Source of the DNA: an uncultured Pseudomonadales bacterium
GTDB lineage: Bacteria; Pseudomonadota; Gammaproteobacteria; Pseudomonadales; Pseudohongiellaceae
NCBI GenBank assembly: GCA_943789335.1
Contig: CALSTS010000003.1
Span: 222,774 to 286,773 of the forward strand
Length of the DNA stretch: 64,000 bases
Reading direction: 5' to 3'
The notes beneath the pieces were generated by a model. The model was not told where the DNA came from. It saw nothing but the letters and a program-made list of their open reading frames with translations, and searched no databases. A program made the position numbers and the translations under genes. This document shows, in pieces, positions 19,735-29,738 of this stretch (within the stretch, counting starts at the first letter, position 1; the number at the start of each line of letters is the position of its first letter).

Positions 19735-22243
19735 ATGGCAAGCTGTAAAAACATACTTAGCCATAAATCGCACAAATACTGCGTTATAGTCTTTATGATA
19801 GTTTTGCAAAGTGCCTGTGGTGGTGATGGCGGAGGGAACACGTCTACAGCTACTTTATCTGCATTTTCGGTGCAAGGCAGTATAGTTGTTAGCGCTGGCT
19901 CTATTGTAGATAGCGATATTAACAATACTAATAATCCAAATATTTCCAACAACTCTCCTAGTGGAGCGCAGGTTATTCCAAGTTTTTCCGTACTCGGCGG
20001 GTATGTCAACCAAGCCATGCAAGGTCCTAATGGCCCCTTATTTGAGTCAGGTGACACTTCAGATTATTTCAGTATTTATCTTTATGCTGGTCAATCCATT
20101 GTCTTAGACATTTATGACTCAGCGAATGCTGACCTGGATTTATATCTGCTGGATAGCACAGGACAAATTGTGCTTGATTCTTCTGTCTCTACAAGTGCTA
20201 GTGAAACATTACCCCTTTGAGGGTCATTTCCAACTCTTGGTCGAAGCATTTAGTGGTGGTTCTCACTACACCTTGAGAACAGAACAGACTGTCAATATAG
20301 ATAGCTCTGGTTTGCGTTTAAGTGATGATTTTATACCCAACGAATTAATTCTTAGCTACCGCCAGCCTGAAACGTATAAACAGCAAGCTAAAAATCCAGA
20401 TTCAACTTTGAGCCGTTTAGGCTTAAGCCTAATGGCCGGGCAAACTGATCGACCTATGCGAATGAGTTACGGCGGCTACGACTTTTTTCAACAAGCTTCT
20501 TTTCAATACCCGGATATTGTTGATCCGAATAAAATCCACCAAAGACATCAATTTAACAATAAGGAGACCGAGGAAAAATACGAAACACTCATTGCTATCA
20601 AGTTGATGAATAGCGATTCACAAGTTCGATTTGCCGAGCCTAACCTTATTATTGTGGGAACTGCAGTACCTAACGACCTACAATATAATCAACAATGGAA
20701 TTATCCTTTAATTGAATTGCCCGCAGCATGGGACATTACAACCGGGTCAAGCGATATTATCGTAGCAGTTGTTGATTCCGGCGCACTATTTCAACATCCA
20801 GATTTAGCAGGTAATTTAATAGCAGGTTATGACTTTATCAGTGATATCAATAATGCATTAGATGGTGACGGCATTGACCCTGACGCAGAAGATTTAGGCT
20901 CATCCTTTCACGGCAGTCATGTTGCTGGCATCATTGCCGGAGAAAGCAACAATGGCATAGGGACGAGCAGTATTAGTTGGCAAACCAGCATTATGCCTCT
21001 TCGTGTCCTCGGATCATCTGGCGGCAATCTATATGATGCTACTCAAGCGATTCGTTATGCATCAGGCATGAGTAACGATTCTGGTTTACTACCCCAACGT
21101 CCAGCCAATATTATCAATTTGAGTGTAGGTGGCACTGGCTATTGCCCTTCAAGCTACAGAGATCTTTTAAGGGAAGTTCGACAAAGAAATATTCTTGTTG
21201 TCGCAGCGGCAGGCAACGATTCAAACAATTCTAATCGTTTTATCCCTTCAAATTGCAATGACGTTATCGCTGTCAGTGCTGTCGACCTGAACAAAGAATT
21301 GGCTGAATACTCAAACTTTGGAAATGCCATTGATGTCGCCGCACCTGGTGGGCGTGATGACGTTGATTTCGATAACAATGGCTTTGTTGATGCCATTTTA
21401 AGTTTATCTGCTGTCTCAGGATCAGGTGGATTAAATTATATTTATAACTACCGTTTTGGAACATCTATGGCGACACCACATGTCAGCGGCGTTTTTGCCT
21501 TAATGCTAGCGGTGAACCCTAATTTAAGTGCCGATGAAATAGAGCAAATGCTCATCTCTGGCTTATTAACGGACGACATACGCATAAGTGGTGCTGACAA
21601 TTTATATGGACACGGTCTGATTAATGCTCGTAAGGCGGTTACAACAGCCCTAGCTAGTTTAAGCAGTAATCCCATACTTAATTCATATCTAAGCTCATCA
21701 ATTTCAAGCTTTGAATTCAGCCCAGATCTCAGTGAAATAGTCTTTGAGACCAGGACAATTGGTAACGATGCTATAACCATAAACAGTATTGATTATGATG
21801 CAGCATGGTTGGACGTCACTTCATTAGGCCAAATATCAGGAGTTGAAAACTGGCGTTTGAATATAGATCGGCTTGGCCTTGCTGAAGGCTTATATAATGA
21901 GACACTCAGTTTTAACAGCAGCGCAAACGTATTAAATATTGAAGTCATACTTCAAGTGAATTCACCAACTCAGCGCTATCAAGTTGGACCGCTACTAGTA
22001 GACCTAATTAATACAGATAATAATAATTCGGTACGCATCGAATCCAGTTTCAACAATAACGTATATAACTTTAGCTTTACCAATCTAGCAGCTGGTAATT
22101 ATCACATCAGCGTGAGCAGTGATTTAAATGGAAATGGTCAAAACGATGAAGGTGAAGCCGCTGCGCAATCAGAAGTATTTATTTTAAATAGTGACAGGAA
22201 TTTATCTGATTTACCTTTGGCGTGGGACGACCCTCCTGCTTAA
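19735..22243 (+). CDS. S8 subtilisin-like serine protease, one homopolymer frameshift
   Basis: Two overlapping frames join into an exported subtilase of about 835 residues. The first (to 20220) has a lipoprotein-like signal (LQSACGGDGG) and the start of a pre-peptidase PPC domain (ADLDLYLLDSTG). The second resumes as PFEGHFQLLVEAFSGGSHYTL. Removing one C from the CCCC at 20212-20215 makes the join exact. The catalytic triad is in VVDSGALFQHPDL (near 20770), FHGSHVAGI (near 20911) and GTSMATPHVSG (near 21460). A C-terminal beta-rich part of about 180 residues follows. It likely degrades extracellular or periplasmic protein. Confidence 0.85.
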
Positions 22244-22271
22244 ATGCTATGGATTTAACAGTGATTAATCT

Positions 22272-23837
22272 TTATTGAGGCTGGGCTGAAATAACTCTTA
22301 CACGCATTTGATTTGGACTCACCTGGACGCCATCAGCAGCTCGCAAACCTGAATTTAGCTCTATAGTCTGGTTTACCTCCAAATTCCCAAGGCTTAATAG
22401 TCGTTCAGCAAGTTGCTCCGCAATTACAGCTGTAATTTCCAATTGAATGTTTTGTAAGGGTATACCAGCACGATTCGTTACTCTTGTTAGTATCCGACCA
22501 TCACCATCAGTATATGCCTGAACTTGAACATAAGAGCCTGGTGAATCTGTAATATCTAATCGCGTGAATGCCAGAGCAGCTTCATTACCAACGACACCAC
22601 CACCGCCAGCAGCAGCTTGGAAATATTGTTTGGCCATAGCTCTATCATTATTATTAAGTGAGATTTTGCCTAATTCATTCATGGCTGTGGCTGTCGGCAG
22701 TAGGTCCACACTCCGTTCTAGATCAACCTGAGCTAGGCTTTGGTCGCCAATTCTGGAATAAGCCACACCCCTGCCTAAATAATAATCAAAATAACTATCA
22801 TCTTTGTCGATGGCCTGATTGTAGGTCGTAATGGCTTCTCGGTAGCGCTGTTGATACAACAGAATATCTGCTTTCAATCCAGAGAACCTGGCTTCATTAG
22901 GCACCATAGATATTGCTTCATCGAGGTTTAACATGGCTATTTCTAAATCATCATCTGCAATCGCTCGTTCAGCTTCTGTGAAGAGCTGATAGGCTCCCTG
23001 GTCAGCTTTAATACCTGCAATAGCCTGCGCATATCTAGCTTCACCTACTTCCAGGTCACGCCCTTGTAAGACAGGCATTAATTCATTTACCAGCGCTTGA
23101 TTATTATCTACACGCTCCTGTGAAGGCGGATGACTTGAGAACAAGCCATCGATCCAACCCGATTCCCGACCTTCTGAAAGGCGTACAAATGTTTCTTGTA
23201 AGCTGACCGCTTCCCGAGGGTCATAGCCAGCTTCTAGCATATACCTGATACCGAAAGTATCCGAATCACGTTCAGCATCTCGACCATAACGTTGGCTAAT
23301 TAACTGTGCTCCTAGCTGGCCCGCACCAACAATATAGTCAGAATAAGCACTGTCCTGACTAGCAATGGCGCCCACTGTTAAAACACCCTGCAAAAGACTT
23401 CCTCTAGCCATGGCTGCAGCACCGTGTCTGGCAGCAGCATGCACAACCTCATGCCCAAGCACTGCAGCCAATTCAGCTTCGCTATTTAACTCAAGCAATA
23501 ACCCTCGATTAATGGCTATCTTGCCGCCGGGAAGTGCCCAGGCATTCGGCACAGAATTATTTAACACTACAAACTCATAAGGCAGGTCATAATCTCTTCT
23601 ACCAACTGAAGCCAGTCTCTGTCCTACCTGATTCACATAGGCGCTTAATTCAGGGTCAACTTTATATTCGCCACCCTGACTTTGCTGGGAAGGTCCGTAT
23701 TGTTCATTACCAATTGAGATTTCATCTTGACGAGATAGTAATGAAAACTCATTCTGTCCAGTAACCGGATTAACCGCACAAGATACTAAAAATAAATTTG
23801 AGAAAATGAAACTAAAAGAAAAAAATATTCTAAACAT
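22272..23837 (-). CDS. M48 family metalloprotease with TPR repeats, BepA-like lipoprotein
   Basis: A 521-residue lipoprotein (signal ending LFLVSC). The M48 peptidase domain has the zinc motif HEVVH near residues 129-133 and a downstream RDAERDSDTFG carrying the third ligand. A C-terminal half of TPR helices follows (LNLDEAISMVPNEARF, AITTYNQAIDKDDSYFDYYL). In E. coli BepA (YfgC) this architecture serves outer-membrane protein assembly and LptD quality control. ATG 23837 is used rather than the TTG two codons upstream. It is convergent with the subtilase gene, and a TauE-family gene lies upstream on the same strand. Confidence 0.88.
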   Translation of the reverse strand: MFRIFFSFSFIFSNLFLVSCAVNPVTGQNEFSLLSRQDEISIGNEQYGPSQQSQGGEYKVDPELSAYVNQVGQRLASVGRRDYDLPYEFVVLNNSVPNAWALPGGKIAINRGLLLELNSEAELAAVLGHEVVHAAARHGAAAMARGSLLQGVLTVGAIASQDSAYSDYIVGAGQLGAQLISQRYGRDAERDSDTFGIRYMLEAGYDPREAVSLQETFVRLSEGRESGWIDGLFSSHPPSQERVDNNQALVNELMPVLQGRDLEVGEARYAQAIAGIKADQGAYQLFTEAERAIADDDLEIAMLNLDEAISMVPNEARFSGLKADILLYQQRYREAITTYNQAIDKDDSYFDYYLGRGVAYSRIGDQSLAQVDLERSVDLLPTATAMNELGKISLNNNDRAMAKQYFQAAAGGGGVVGNEAALAFTRLDITDSPGSYVQVQAYTDGDGRILTRVTNRAGIPLQNIQLEITAVIAEQLAERLLSLGNLEVNQTIELNSGLRAADGVQVSPNQMRVRVISAQPQ

Positions 23838-23880
23838 TGCCAATCACCAGCTTCACCATTTTTTCTAGGTTGAAATTCCA

Positions 23881-24627
23881 CTAAAGGAAATATCGAATAA
23901 TTAACCAAAGACCTGCAATGGTCGTGCCCGTTAGGATAATACGAGTAAACCAAACTTGCGATACCCAATTCAAAAAACTTCTGCCAAACAAAGCACCAAC
24001 ATAGACCAGCGGAGCGGTTATCGCAATTGAAGGGAAATAAGCGAGAGTAAATAAATCCTGATAATAAAAAATTGGGATCTTAGTAGTATTTACTGTTAAA
24101 AAGAAAATACTACTGGTGCCAACGAAGGTTCTCTTATCCAATTTAAGCAACAAAAAATATAAAGCGGTAATGGGTCCTGCGGCATTACCAATGGTCGTAG
24201 AAATACCTGCAAAAATACCAGAGCCAGTTCTAACACTTCTAGGGTAGTAGATTGCCAGTTCAGTTAGCTTTGGCCTTAGGGGCTCCAAAGAAACCAGAAA
24301 AATCACCATCAGCCCAATTGCTAGACCAAGATTATTATCATCTAGAAAACTCAGCATTACCCCACCTGCTGCAATTCCTGTAAATACAGGCAGTATCATT
24401 TTTTTTAGCTCACTAAGGTGAGCAAGCCGCCAGTAAAAACTAACCGCTATAACATCTCCAACCAATAAATAAATTAAACAAATTCCCAAGGCTTCTCGAG
24501 GGCTAAAAACCAAGGCGACAACAGCAGATATGAGCCCACCTAAAGCAGGCATGCCAGCTTTTACAAAACCGGTAAAGAGGGCCACAGCAACAAGTAAAAT
24601 CAATAATTCAGGAGGGAGTAAATACAA
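23881..24627 (-). CDS. TauE/SafE family membrane transporter
   Basis: A 248-residue inner-membrane protein with about seven to eight hydrophobic segments and the TauE/SafE (PF01925) pattern: the N-terminal FVKAGMPALGGLIS, and the second repeat with GIFAGISTTIGNAAGPI near residues 135-151. The family exports sulphite, sulphoacetate or other small organic anions. The apparent start is a TTG at 24627, only a few bases after the T-tract of an intrinsic terminator, and no ribosome site is evident, so expression may depend on read-through or an internal start. The substrate is unknown. Confidence 0.8.
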   Translation of the reverse strand: MYLLPPELLILLVAVALFTGFVKAGMPALGGLISAVVALVFSPREALGICLIYLLVGDVIAVSFYWRLAHLSELKKMILPVFTGIAAGGVMLSFLDDNNLGLAIGLMVIFLVSLEPLRPKLTELAIYYPRSVRTGSGIFAGISTTIGNAAGPITALYFLLLKLDKRTFVGTSSIFFLTVNTTKIPIFYYQDLFTLAYFPSIAITAPLVYVGALFGRSFLNWVSQVWFTRIILTGTTIAGLWLIIRYFL

Positions 24628-24632
24628 AAAAA

Positions 24633-24664
24633 AGAGCCTTTAAAGTTGCTGCTTCAAAGGCTCT
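24633..24664 (-). terminator. Intrinsic terminator after the first PCu(A)C-like gene
   Basis: A 13-bp stem with one mismatch (AGAGCCTTT pairing with AAAGGCTCT, plus AAG/CTT) is followed on the minus strand by eight T residues. It closes the 24759-25280 gene and abuts the TauE start. Confidence 0.85.
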
Positions 24665-24758
24665 ATACTATCAAACTATGAAAAATATAGGTGTAAAATA
24701 AAGTAGTCTATATTGCTCTAATTGCTTTACCACTTAAAAAGCTTGACCAACTATAAAT

Positions 24759-25280
24759 TTAATTTGTAAGCGGAACATTAACGACAAATCTATGTTCATT
24801 AGGAACGCCTGCTTCCCGACCACGTTGGCCATTATTAGCATCTCTGCGTTGCTCATCCACTTCATCTAGAGGCTCTAGTCCACGACGAACCAATAAAGTC
24901 AGCTCCTGAAAATGTTCATTCGCGCTTGAAGCTTCAACATCATTTATTTTCAAATGCACCCCATTTGGCTCCATAACAAGACGTCCACCTGGTTGAATAA
25001 TAACTTGTTCTAACTCTTCATTATCTGATCCAACAAAAACAGCATTTTCAAACATGTCGCCACTAGCACCCAGCAACACTATCGGCTCATAATGCAAATT
25101 AGCTATAGTGAAATAAGCACTTGTTGACTCTGAGTCTGCCATTGGAGCTTCCATATATGAGCTTTCAATACCCATAAAACCAGGAATCATAATTGGCTGT
25201 GCATACGCAGCTGTCTGAACAAATAACAACGTCAAAAGCATGATAATAGTGCGGTTAATTTTCTTTATGCTTGGCTTCAT
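24759..25280 (-). CDS. PCu(A)C-like exported protein, copy 1
   Basis: A 173-residue protein with a signal peptide (cleavage near AAYAQP) and a fold order like the periplasmic copper chaperone PCu(A)C (PF04314): TSAYFTIANLHYEPIVLLGASG, then GGRLVMEPNGVHLKI, then LTLLVRRG and a final FVVNVPL. The copper motif of the true chaperone, H-x-M near a second Met, is not kept: H-L-K stands at the site, and the first His-Glu-Met block is missing. The C-terminal tail has an arginine-rich insert (RRDANNGQRGREAG). A paralogue lies directly upstream. The metal or partner is unknown. Confidence 0.75.
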   Translation of the reverse strand: MKPSIKKINRTIIMLLTLLFVQTAAYAQPIMIPGFMGIESSYMEAPMADSESTSAYFTIANLHYEPIVLLGASGDMFENAVFVGSDNEELEQVIIQPGGRLVMEPNGVHLKINDVEASSANEHFQELTLLVRRGLEPLDEVDEQRRDANNGQRGREAGVPNEHRFVVNVPLTN

Positions 25281-25449
25281 TTCTCACCTCTTTATTCTTG
25301 ATAAAACAGAAAAACGTAAACTCTACGAACTAATAGTACTTATAAATAGGAAATTTAACTATTTATTAATTTTTCTTAAAAGAAGATCTCTCTTATGAAT
25401 ATATAAATCAATTAGTTAAGAGTAACAGTGCAATGTCGAATGCTAAAAA

Positions 25450-25479
25450 AAGCCTCTAAAGTGACTACTTTAAAGGCTT
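25450..25479 (-). terminator. Intrinsic terminator after the second PCu(A)C-like gene
   Basis: A 13-bp stem with one G-U pair (AAGCCTTTAAAGT with ACTTTAGAGGCTT) and a four-base loop is followed on the minus strand by a run of T. Its core resembles the terminator of the neighbouring paralogue. Confidence 0.85.
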
Positions 25480-25551
25480 TCTACTAACTTTTTATACTTT
25501 TTATACTTTCTCGCAAGCTATTAAAGGAATAGTCTAAAACCTAGCTCGGTA

Positions 25552-26073
25552 TTAATGTTTAACAGGAACGTTAACTACAAACTCTTGCTCATTAGGAATG
25601 CCTGCTTCTCGACTACGCACACCAGACATGGCGCCTAATTCCTGAACCGCCTCTACTTCTTCCATCGGCTCAAGCCCGCGTCGCACCAACAAAGTAATGT
25701 CATAAGAATCTTCATCGAACATCGTTGCATCTATTTCACTTAAATGCACATGAACGCCACCCGGCTGCATGACTAAACGCTGGCCAGGCTCAATTAAAAT
25801 AGATTCAACTGTTCCATGATCGGCATTATTTAAGGCAGCACTTTCAAAGCTATCACCATTCGCGCTAAGTATTAAAATGGGTTCATAATGAAAATTTGAG
25901 ATGGTGAAATAGGCCGTAGTTGAATCAGACCCTTCTTCTGGCGCTTCAATATAAGAGCTTTCAATACCCATAAAGCCGGGAACCATAATTGGCTGAGCAT
26001 GTAATGACTGCATACAAATTATTGACAAAGGAATCACAAATAAGTGAGCGATTTTCTTAATGTTTATATTCAT
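25552..26073 (-). CDS. PCu(A)C-like exported protein, copy 2
   Basis: The same length (173 residues) and plan as copy 1; about half of the residues agree by eye. Shared blocks include QPIM-PGFMGIESSY, TAYFTISNFHYEPI, LLVRRGLEP and REAG-PNE-FVVNVP. At the metal-site position this copy reads GGVHVHL, so it has H-x-H rather than H-x-K or the chaperone's H-x-M. The signal peptide ends near LHAQP. It has its own terminator downstream, so the pair look like duplicated transcription units rather than an operon. The function is not established. Confidence 0.75.
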   Translation of the reverse strand: MNINIKKIAHLFVIPLSIICMQSLHAQPIMVPGFMGIESSYIEAPEEGSDSTTAYFTISNFHYEPILILSANGDSFESAALNNADHGTVESILIEPGQRLVMQPGGVHVHLSEIDATMFDEDSYDITLLVRRGLEPMEEVEAVQELGAMSGVRSREAGIPNEQEFVVNVPVKH

Positions 26074-26244
26074 TTCTAACCTCTTTTTTCAATAAATTTG
26101 ATTTTAACTACTTCATTTTTGTAAAATTTTAATAGCAATTTAGACACTCAGTTCTTTTATCAATGCAATTCCGTTAATTTTAGCACTATTTTATCCTTAC
26201 CTTATGCAAAAAATATGGTTTTCCTTGAGCTTGCTCAAACAGAA

Positions 26245-28668
26245 TTAAAATCTACCTTGCCGACGCGTAATTTTATCTTCTAGCTCTTGCAAGACTTCTT
26301 CATCACCGATAAATAAATTTTCAGGATAGGAAATGCCTTGCTCTAACATAGAATTGTAAATAGCTATATTTTCATAAAGATTAAGGCCCATGCCTGCAAG
26401 ATATTGCAATCTCATATTCTTATCGATATTGATCTCAGCACCTTCTAGCCAATGGGATAAGTCCTCAGGCTGACCGGCAAAAGTGCTTAGTAAATCTGTC
26501 ACATTTTCCAGCCTGACTTCAGCCATTGAAGCTCTTACTTGCGCATAACGTGGATGCTCAAAACGTTCAATCATACGACTAACATCAATGCGGTCTTCAT
26601 CCGCCAAGCCAACTAACACCAGATCATAACCTGTACCAGTTTGAGTATTAGCGAAAACTGCTCCATTCGGAAAAACTTTCATAAAAGTGCCAATTTCACT
26701 TTTTACAGCTTCTTCGGTACTTTCATAAAGTTGCACAAATACCGTGACAACTCCTCCAGGGTTTAACTTTGATTTAGCCAATGTCCAGAACTCTTCGGTG
26801 TAAAGAGCAGCGGCTCCTTTAACCCAAGGGTCCAGAGGATCTGAAGTAATGCCGTCAAAAGTCATTTCCGTGGTCTGTAAAAAATGCCTTCCATCATCAA
26901 TATGAATATCTACTACTGGGTTATTAACAACATCAAAATTGAACTCACTGAAATACCTTGAAATAACTTCTGGTACTAATGGCTCTAATTCAGCAATTGT
27001 CACCTTCCCTGCATTGGGGTCTATTGCTACTGCACCGGCTGTAACGCCTGCGCCTAAGCCAATCACTAAAAAATCGTTCTGGTTTGCTGGGATTAAGGTT
27101 GTTAGATGCCCCAGCATACGTTGCAAACGCATATCTTGAGGATAACTTGAAGCCTGAATCTTGCCAGAGTTGTGATAATTTAATATGCCATCACCTTCTT
27201 GGCTAACAGCAATTGACGCTGTCAGACCTTCCCCAGCGTATATAACATTCACTCCACGGCCAAAAGCGGGTAAATAACGCCCATAAGCAATCACTTCTTC
27301 TAAAATGGGTGGCACACTAAAAACTGAAACCGTCGCTATGGCTACAACAACAGCACTGCTTAACATTCTCTTGCTGCCAGATTTAATACTGTCTACACCG
27401 AAAATAAGAAGCACCAAGGCTGACGCTGCAGACACCAGAATAATAAGTTGTTGAGTCAGTTGGCTACCAACCCAAGGCACCAAAATAAAGCCTCCAGCCA
27501 AAGAACCAATAATGGCGCCGAAGGTATTAGCGGCATAAATACCGCCTATCAGACTTGCACTGTCTTTTTCCTCAGAAGCGACAGATGCTAAAGCTAAAGG
27601 GAAACTCGCCCCCCACAAAACTGCTGCCGGAAACATCGCTATCATGCAACGCCAAAAATCGACCTGTAAACGCTGCCAGGGCTGATTGCCATCGATATCA
27701 ATAAACCAATAGGGTAAGTTTTGTGTCACTAGATATACCGCCCACGCCATCAAAACACACAACAGTAACTGGCAGATGGCTAATGCAATTTTGGGATTCT
27801 TTAGATGCAATGCCAGTTTCGAACCAAAGGTGCTACCCAAACCCAAGCCAATAAGGAATACCGAGAGGATAAGTGCAAAGCCATAGACTGTCGCACCAAT
27901 AAATAAAGATAAATGACGAGTCCATAGCACTTCGGCTGCTAAAGCAGTAGCGCCTGACAACATTGCGGCGACATAGACTGGCCAAGCTTCTTTGATGATA
28001 TAAAAATGTTCTTTGCTAAGGCCTTTCTTATAAGCTACTTGGCGAGTGATCAGCAGCGCAGTTGAGGCAACCAATATGTTGAAAGCGACTGCCACATAAG
28101 TAGCCACTTCAATATCGTATATGCGCAGTAAATAAAACCCAGCCAGCATAGTGCCCATCACAGCTCCTGCGATATTCCCCCCATAAAACAAGCCCAACCA
28201 GGACACCCCATTTGGTGTAGATTTCACCCACCGTGCAATAGCCGGCAAAGTGGCGCCCATTAATATAGTTGGTGGTAACAGACATATACCGGCAAACATT
28301 CCACGTAAAAGATAATCCAACAAACCTTCAGCTGCTGTCCCAAAATAGAGATTGCGCAGTAATGGCATCCCATAGAGCAATACAACACCAAATATGGCGA
28401 TGCCTATTTCTAACAAAGCGTATATCTTTAATGGATGATGCTCTGATGAAACCCAACGTGGTAGCAATAAACTACCCAGACACATGCCGCCCATAAAAAC
28501 GGCCAGTAAAATGCCTAAGGATATTGATGAAACCCCGATTACCAAGCCAATTAATTGATACCAGACTAATTCATAGATCAGTGCCGAAGCGCCACTGCCA
28601 ATAAATAAAACAATTAAGAAGAGGTAAGTTGACCTGCCTACGCCGCCATCATCACTTGTTTCATTCAT
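26245..28668 (-). CDS. Spermidine synthase-like protein with N-terminal transporter-like membrane domain
   Basis: An 807-residue protein. The first 450 residues hold about 12-14 hydrophobic helices with MFS-like character (GMCLGSLLLPRW, MGATLPAIARW). The last 350 hold a spermidine-synthase-type Rossmann domain with VIGLGAGVTAGAVA, ELEPLV, HIDDGRHFL and SDPLDPWVKGAAALY. Such fusions are widespread, but their reaction is unknown; they keep the nucleotide/decarboxy-SAM fold. AAGGAAG precedes the ATG. It is divergent from the BatC/BatD pair. I would not assume polyamine synthesis. Confidence 0.8.
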   Translation of the reverse strand: MNETSDDGGVGRSTYLFLIVLFIGSGASALIYELVWYQLIGLVIGVSSISLGILLAVFMGGMCLGSLLLPRWVSSEHHPLKIYALLEIGIAIFGVVLLYGMPLLRNLYFGTAAEGLLDYLLRGMFAGICLLPPTILMGATLPAIARWVKSTPNGVSWLGLFYGGNIAGAVMGTMLAGFYLLRIYDIEVATYVAVAFNILVASTALLITRQVAYKKGLSKEHFYIIKEAWPVYVAAMLSGATALAAEVLWTRHLSLFIGATVYGFALILSVFLIGLGLGSTFGSKLALHLKNPKIALAICQLLLCVLMAWAVYLVTQNLPYWFIDIDGNQPWQRLQVDFWRCMIAMFPAAVLWGASFPLALASVASEEKDSASLIGGIYAANTFGAIIGSLAGGFILVPWVGSQLTQQLIILVSAASALVLLIFGVDSIKSGSKRMLSSAVVVAIATVSVFSVPPILEEVIAYGRYLPAFGRGVNVIYAGEGLTASIAVSQEGDGILNYHNSGKIQASSYPQDMRLQRMLGHLTTLIPANQNDFLVIGLGAGVTAGAVAIDPNAGKVTIAELEPLVPEVISRYFSEFNFDVVNNPVVDIHIDDGRHFLQTTEMTFDGITSDPLDPWVKGAAALYTEEFWTLAKSKLNPGGVVTVFVQLYESTEEAVKSEIGTFMKVFPNGAVFANTQTGTGYDLVLVGLADEDRIDVSRMIERFEHPRYAQVRASMAEVRLENVTDLLSTFAGQPEDLSHWLEGAEINIDKNMRLQYLAGMGLNLYENIAIYNSMLEQGISYPENLFIGDEEVLQELEDKITRRQGRF

Positions 28669-28870
28669 TCCGAACTTCCTTTACCTTCCGTTTTATAAGC
28701 ATATGTATACTAGTGATGGGAAGCACAGAGAAAATAAGACTACACGCCCAAATAAAGCTAAAAAAAATACCTGCTCAGCCTATCAAAAGCAACCGGAATC
28801 CTTTTAGCTTAAAGACTTAGCATGTTTTTCCACATTCCTTACTTAATCAACGTCTACACTTGCTAAGCAT

Positions 28871-28898
28871 TTGCTTAGATTAGACCACCTCGTATAAT
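28871..28898 (+). promoter_or_regulatory. Sigma-70 promoter for the BatC/BatD operon
   Basis: TTGCTT at 28871-28876 and a perfect TATAAT at 28893-28898 are separated by 16 bases. It lies about 40 bases before the BatC-like start. Confidence 0.65.
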
Positions 28899-28940
28899 GC
28901 CGGGGTATCCTAAAACTTTAAAAGCGCTTATAGGCCAATC

Positions 28941-29738
28941 TTGCCAATACTGACTTTTACATATCGTACTTTTTGCTTGTTCATTTTGGCATTCGGCTTT
29001 TCTTCGCCTGTATTTGCTTGGGAGTGGACAAGCTTTTGGTCGAATGTAAATCAACAGGCCGAACAAGCTTTTACTCAAGAAAATTATCAAAATGCAGCTT
29101 TTTTGTTTGAAGATACCGCATGGCGTGCTGCTGCAAATTACCGTCAGGGTGATTATGAAGCATCATTATCAGACTTAGCTGAACTTAATGATATCAATTC
29201 TCTCTACAACCGAGGCAATGCCCTGGCTATGCTCTACCGCCTTAATGAAGCTATCGATATTTATCGTAGAGTTTTAACTATTGATCCTAGTCATTTAGCT
29301 GCAGCTAATAATCTTGAAGTTGTTGCCGCCCTTCAAGCAAGACTTACTGATGATCCCGGCATGGATATTGAAATGGAACGCGAAGAAGGTGAAGACGCTG
29401 AATCACTAGAAAAAGATGAGAGTCAGGAAATTACAGGCTCAACCAATGGTCAGGAAAATGAACAAAACCAAAAAGATACTTCTGAGAGCATCAGCCAGCA
29501 AGAAAGTCAGGAAGCCGATGGTAATAATGGTAACAGCCAGCTTGAAGACCCTGGCTCAGCCGAAGAACAGGAATTCAATGCCGGGCTTGAACAAGAGCTT
29601 TCAATGCAGCAATGGCTGGGGCGCATAAAAGATGACCCCGGTACTTTATTAAAAAATAAATTTGAATTGCAGCGAAGAACAGACAGTGCACTAGACTCTG
29701 ACCTACTAGCTCTCAAAAATAATCAGCAGCTATGGTGA
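28941..29738 (+). CDS. BatC-like TPR protein
   Basis: A 265-residue protein with a hydrophobic N-terminal segment (about residues 9-27), then WEWTSFWSNVNQQAEQAF and two or three TPR helices (YNRGNALAMLYRLNEAI, YRRVLTIDPSHLAAANNLE). A strongly acidic, Gln-rich low-complexity stretch (about 150-215) and a short helical end follow. This matches the C-terminal TPR part of Bat proteins in gammaproteobacteria, without the von Willebrand A domain that usually precedes it. An in-frame stop at 28911 leaves TTG 28941 as the first start codon I can see. It overlaps the BatD gene by 7 bases. Confidence 0.75.
   Translation: MPILTFTYRTFCLFILAFGFSSPVFAWEWTSFWSNVNQQAEQAFTQENYQNAAFLFEDTAWRAAANYRQGDYEASLSDLAELNDINSLYNRGNALAMLYRLNEAIDIYRRVLTIDPSHLAAANNLEVVAALQARLTDDPGMDIEMEREEGEDAESLEKDESQEITGSTNGQENEQNQKDTSESISQQESQEADGNNGNSQLEDPGSAEEQEFNAGLEQELSMQQWLGRIKDDPGTLLKNKFELQRRTDSALDSDLLALKNNQQLW

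Noticed and set aside
21448-21780. Minus-strand frames inside the subtilase gene
   Set aside because: They are shadows of a strongly supported coding region with the catalytic Ser motif on the plus strand.
26245-28668. Calling the gene speE
   Set aside because: Only the C-terminal fold matches; the large membrane domain places it in a fusion family of unknown reaction.
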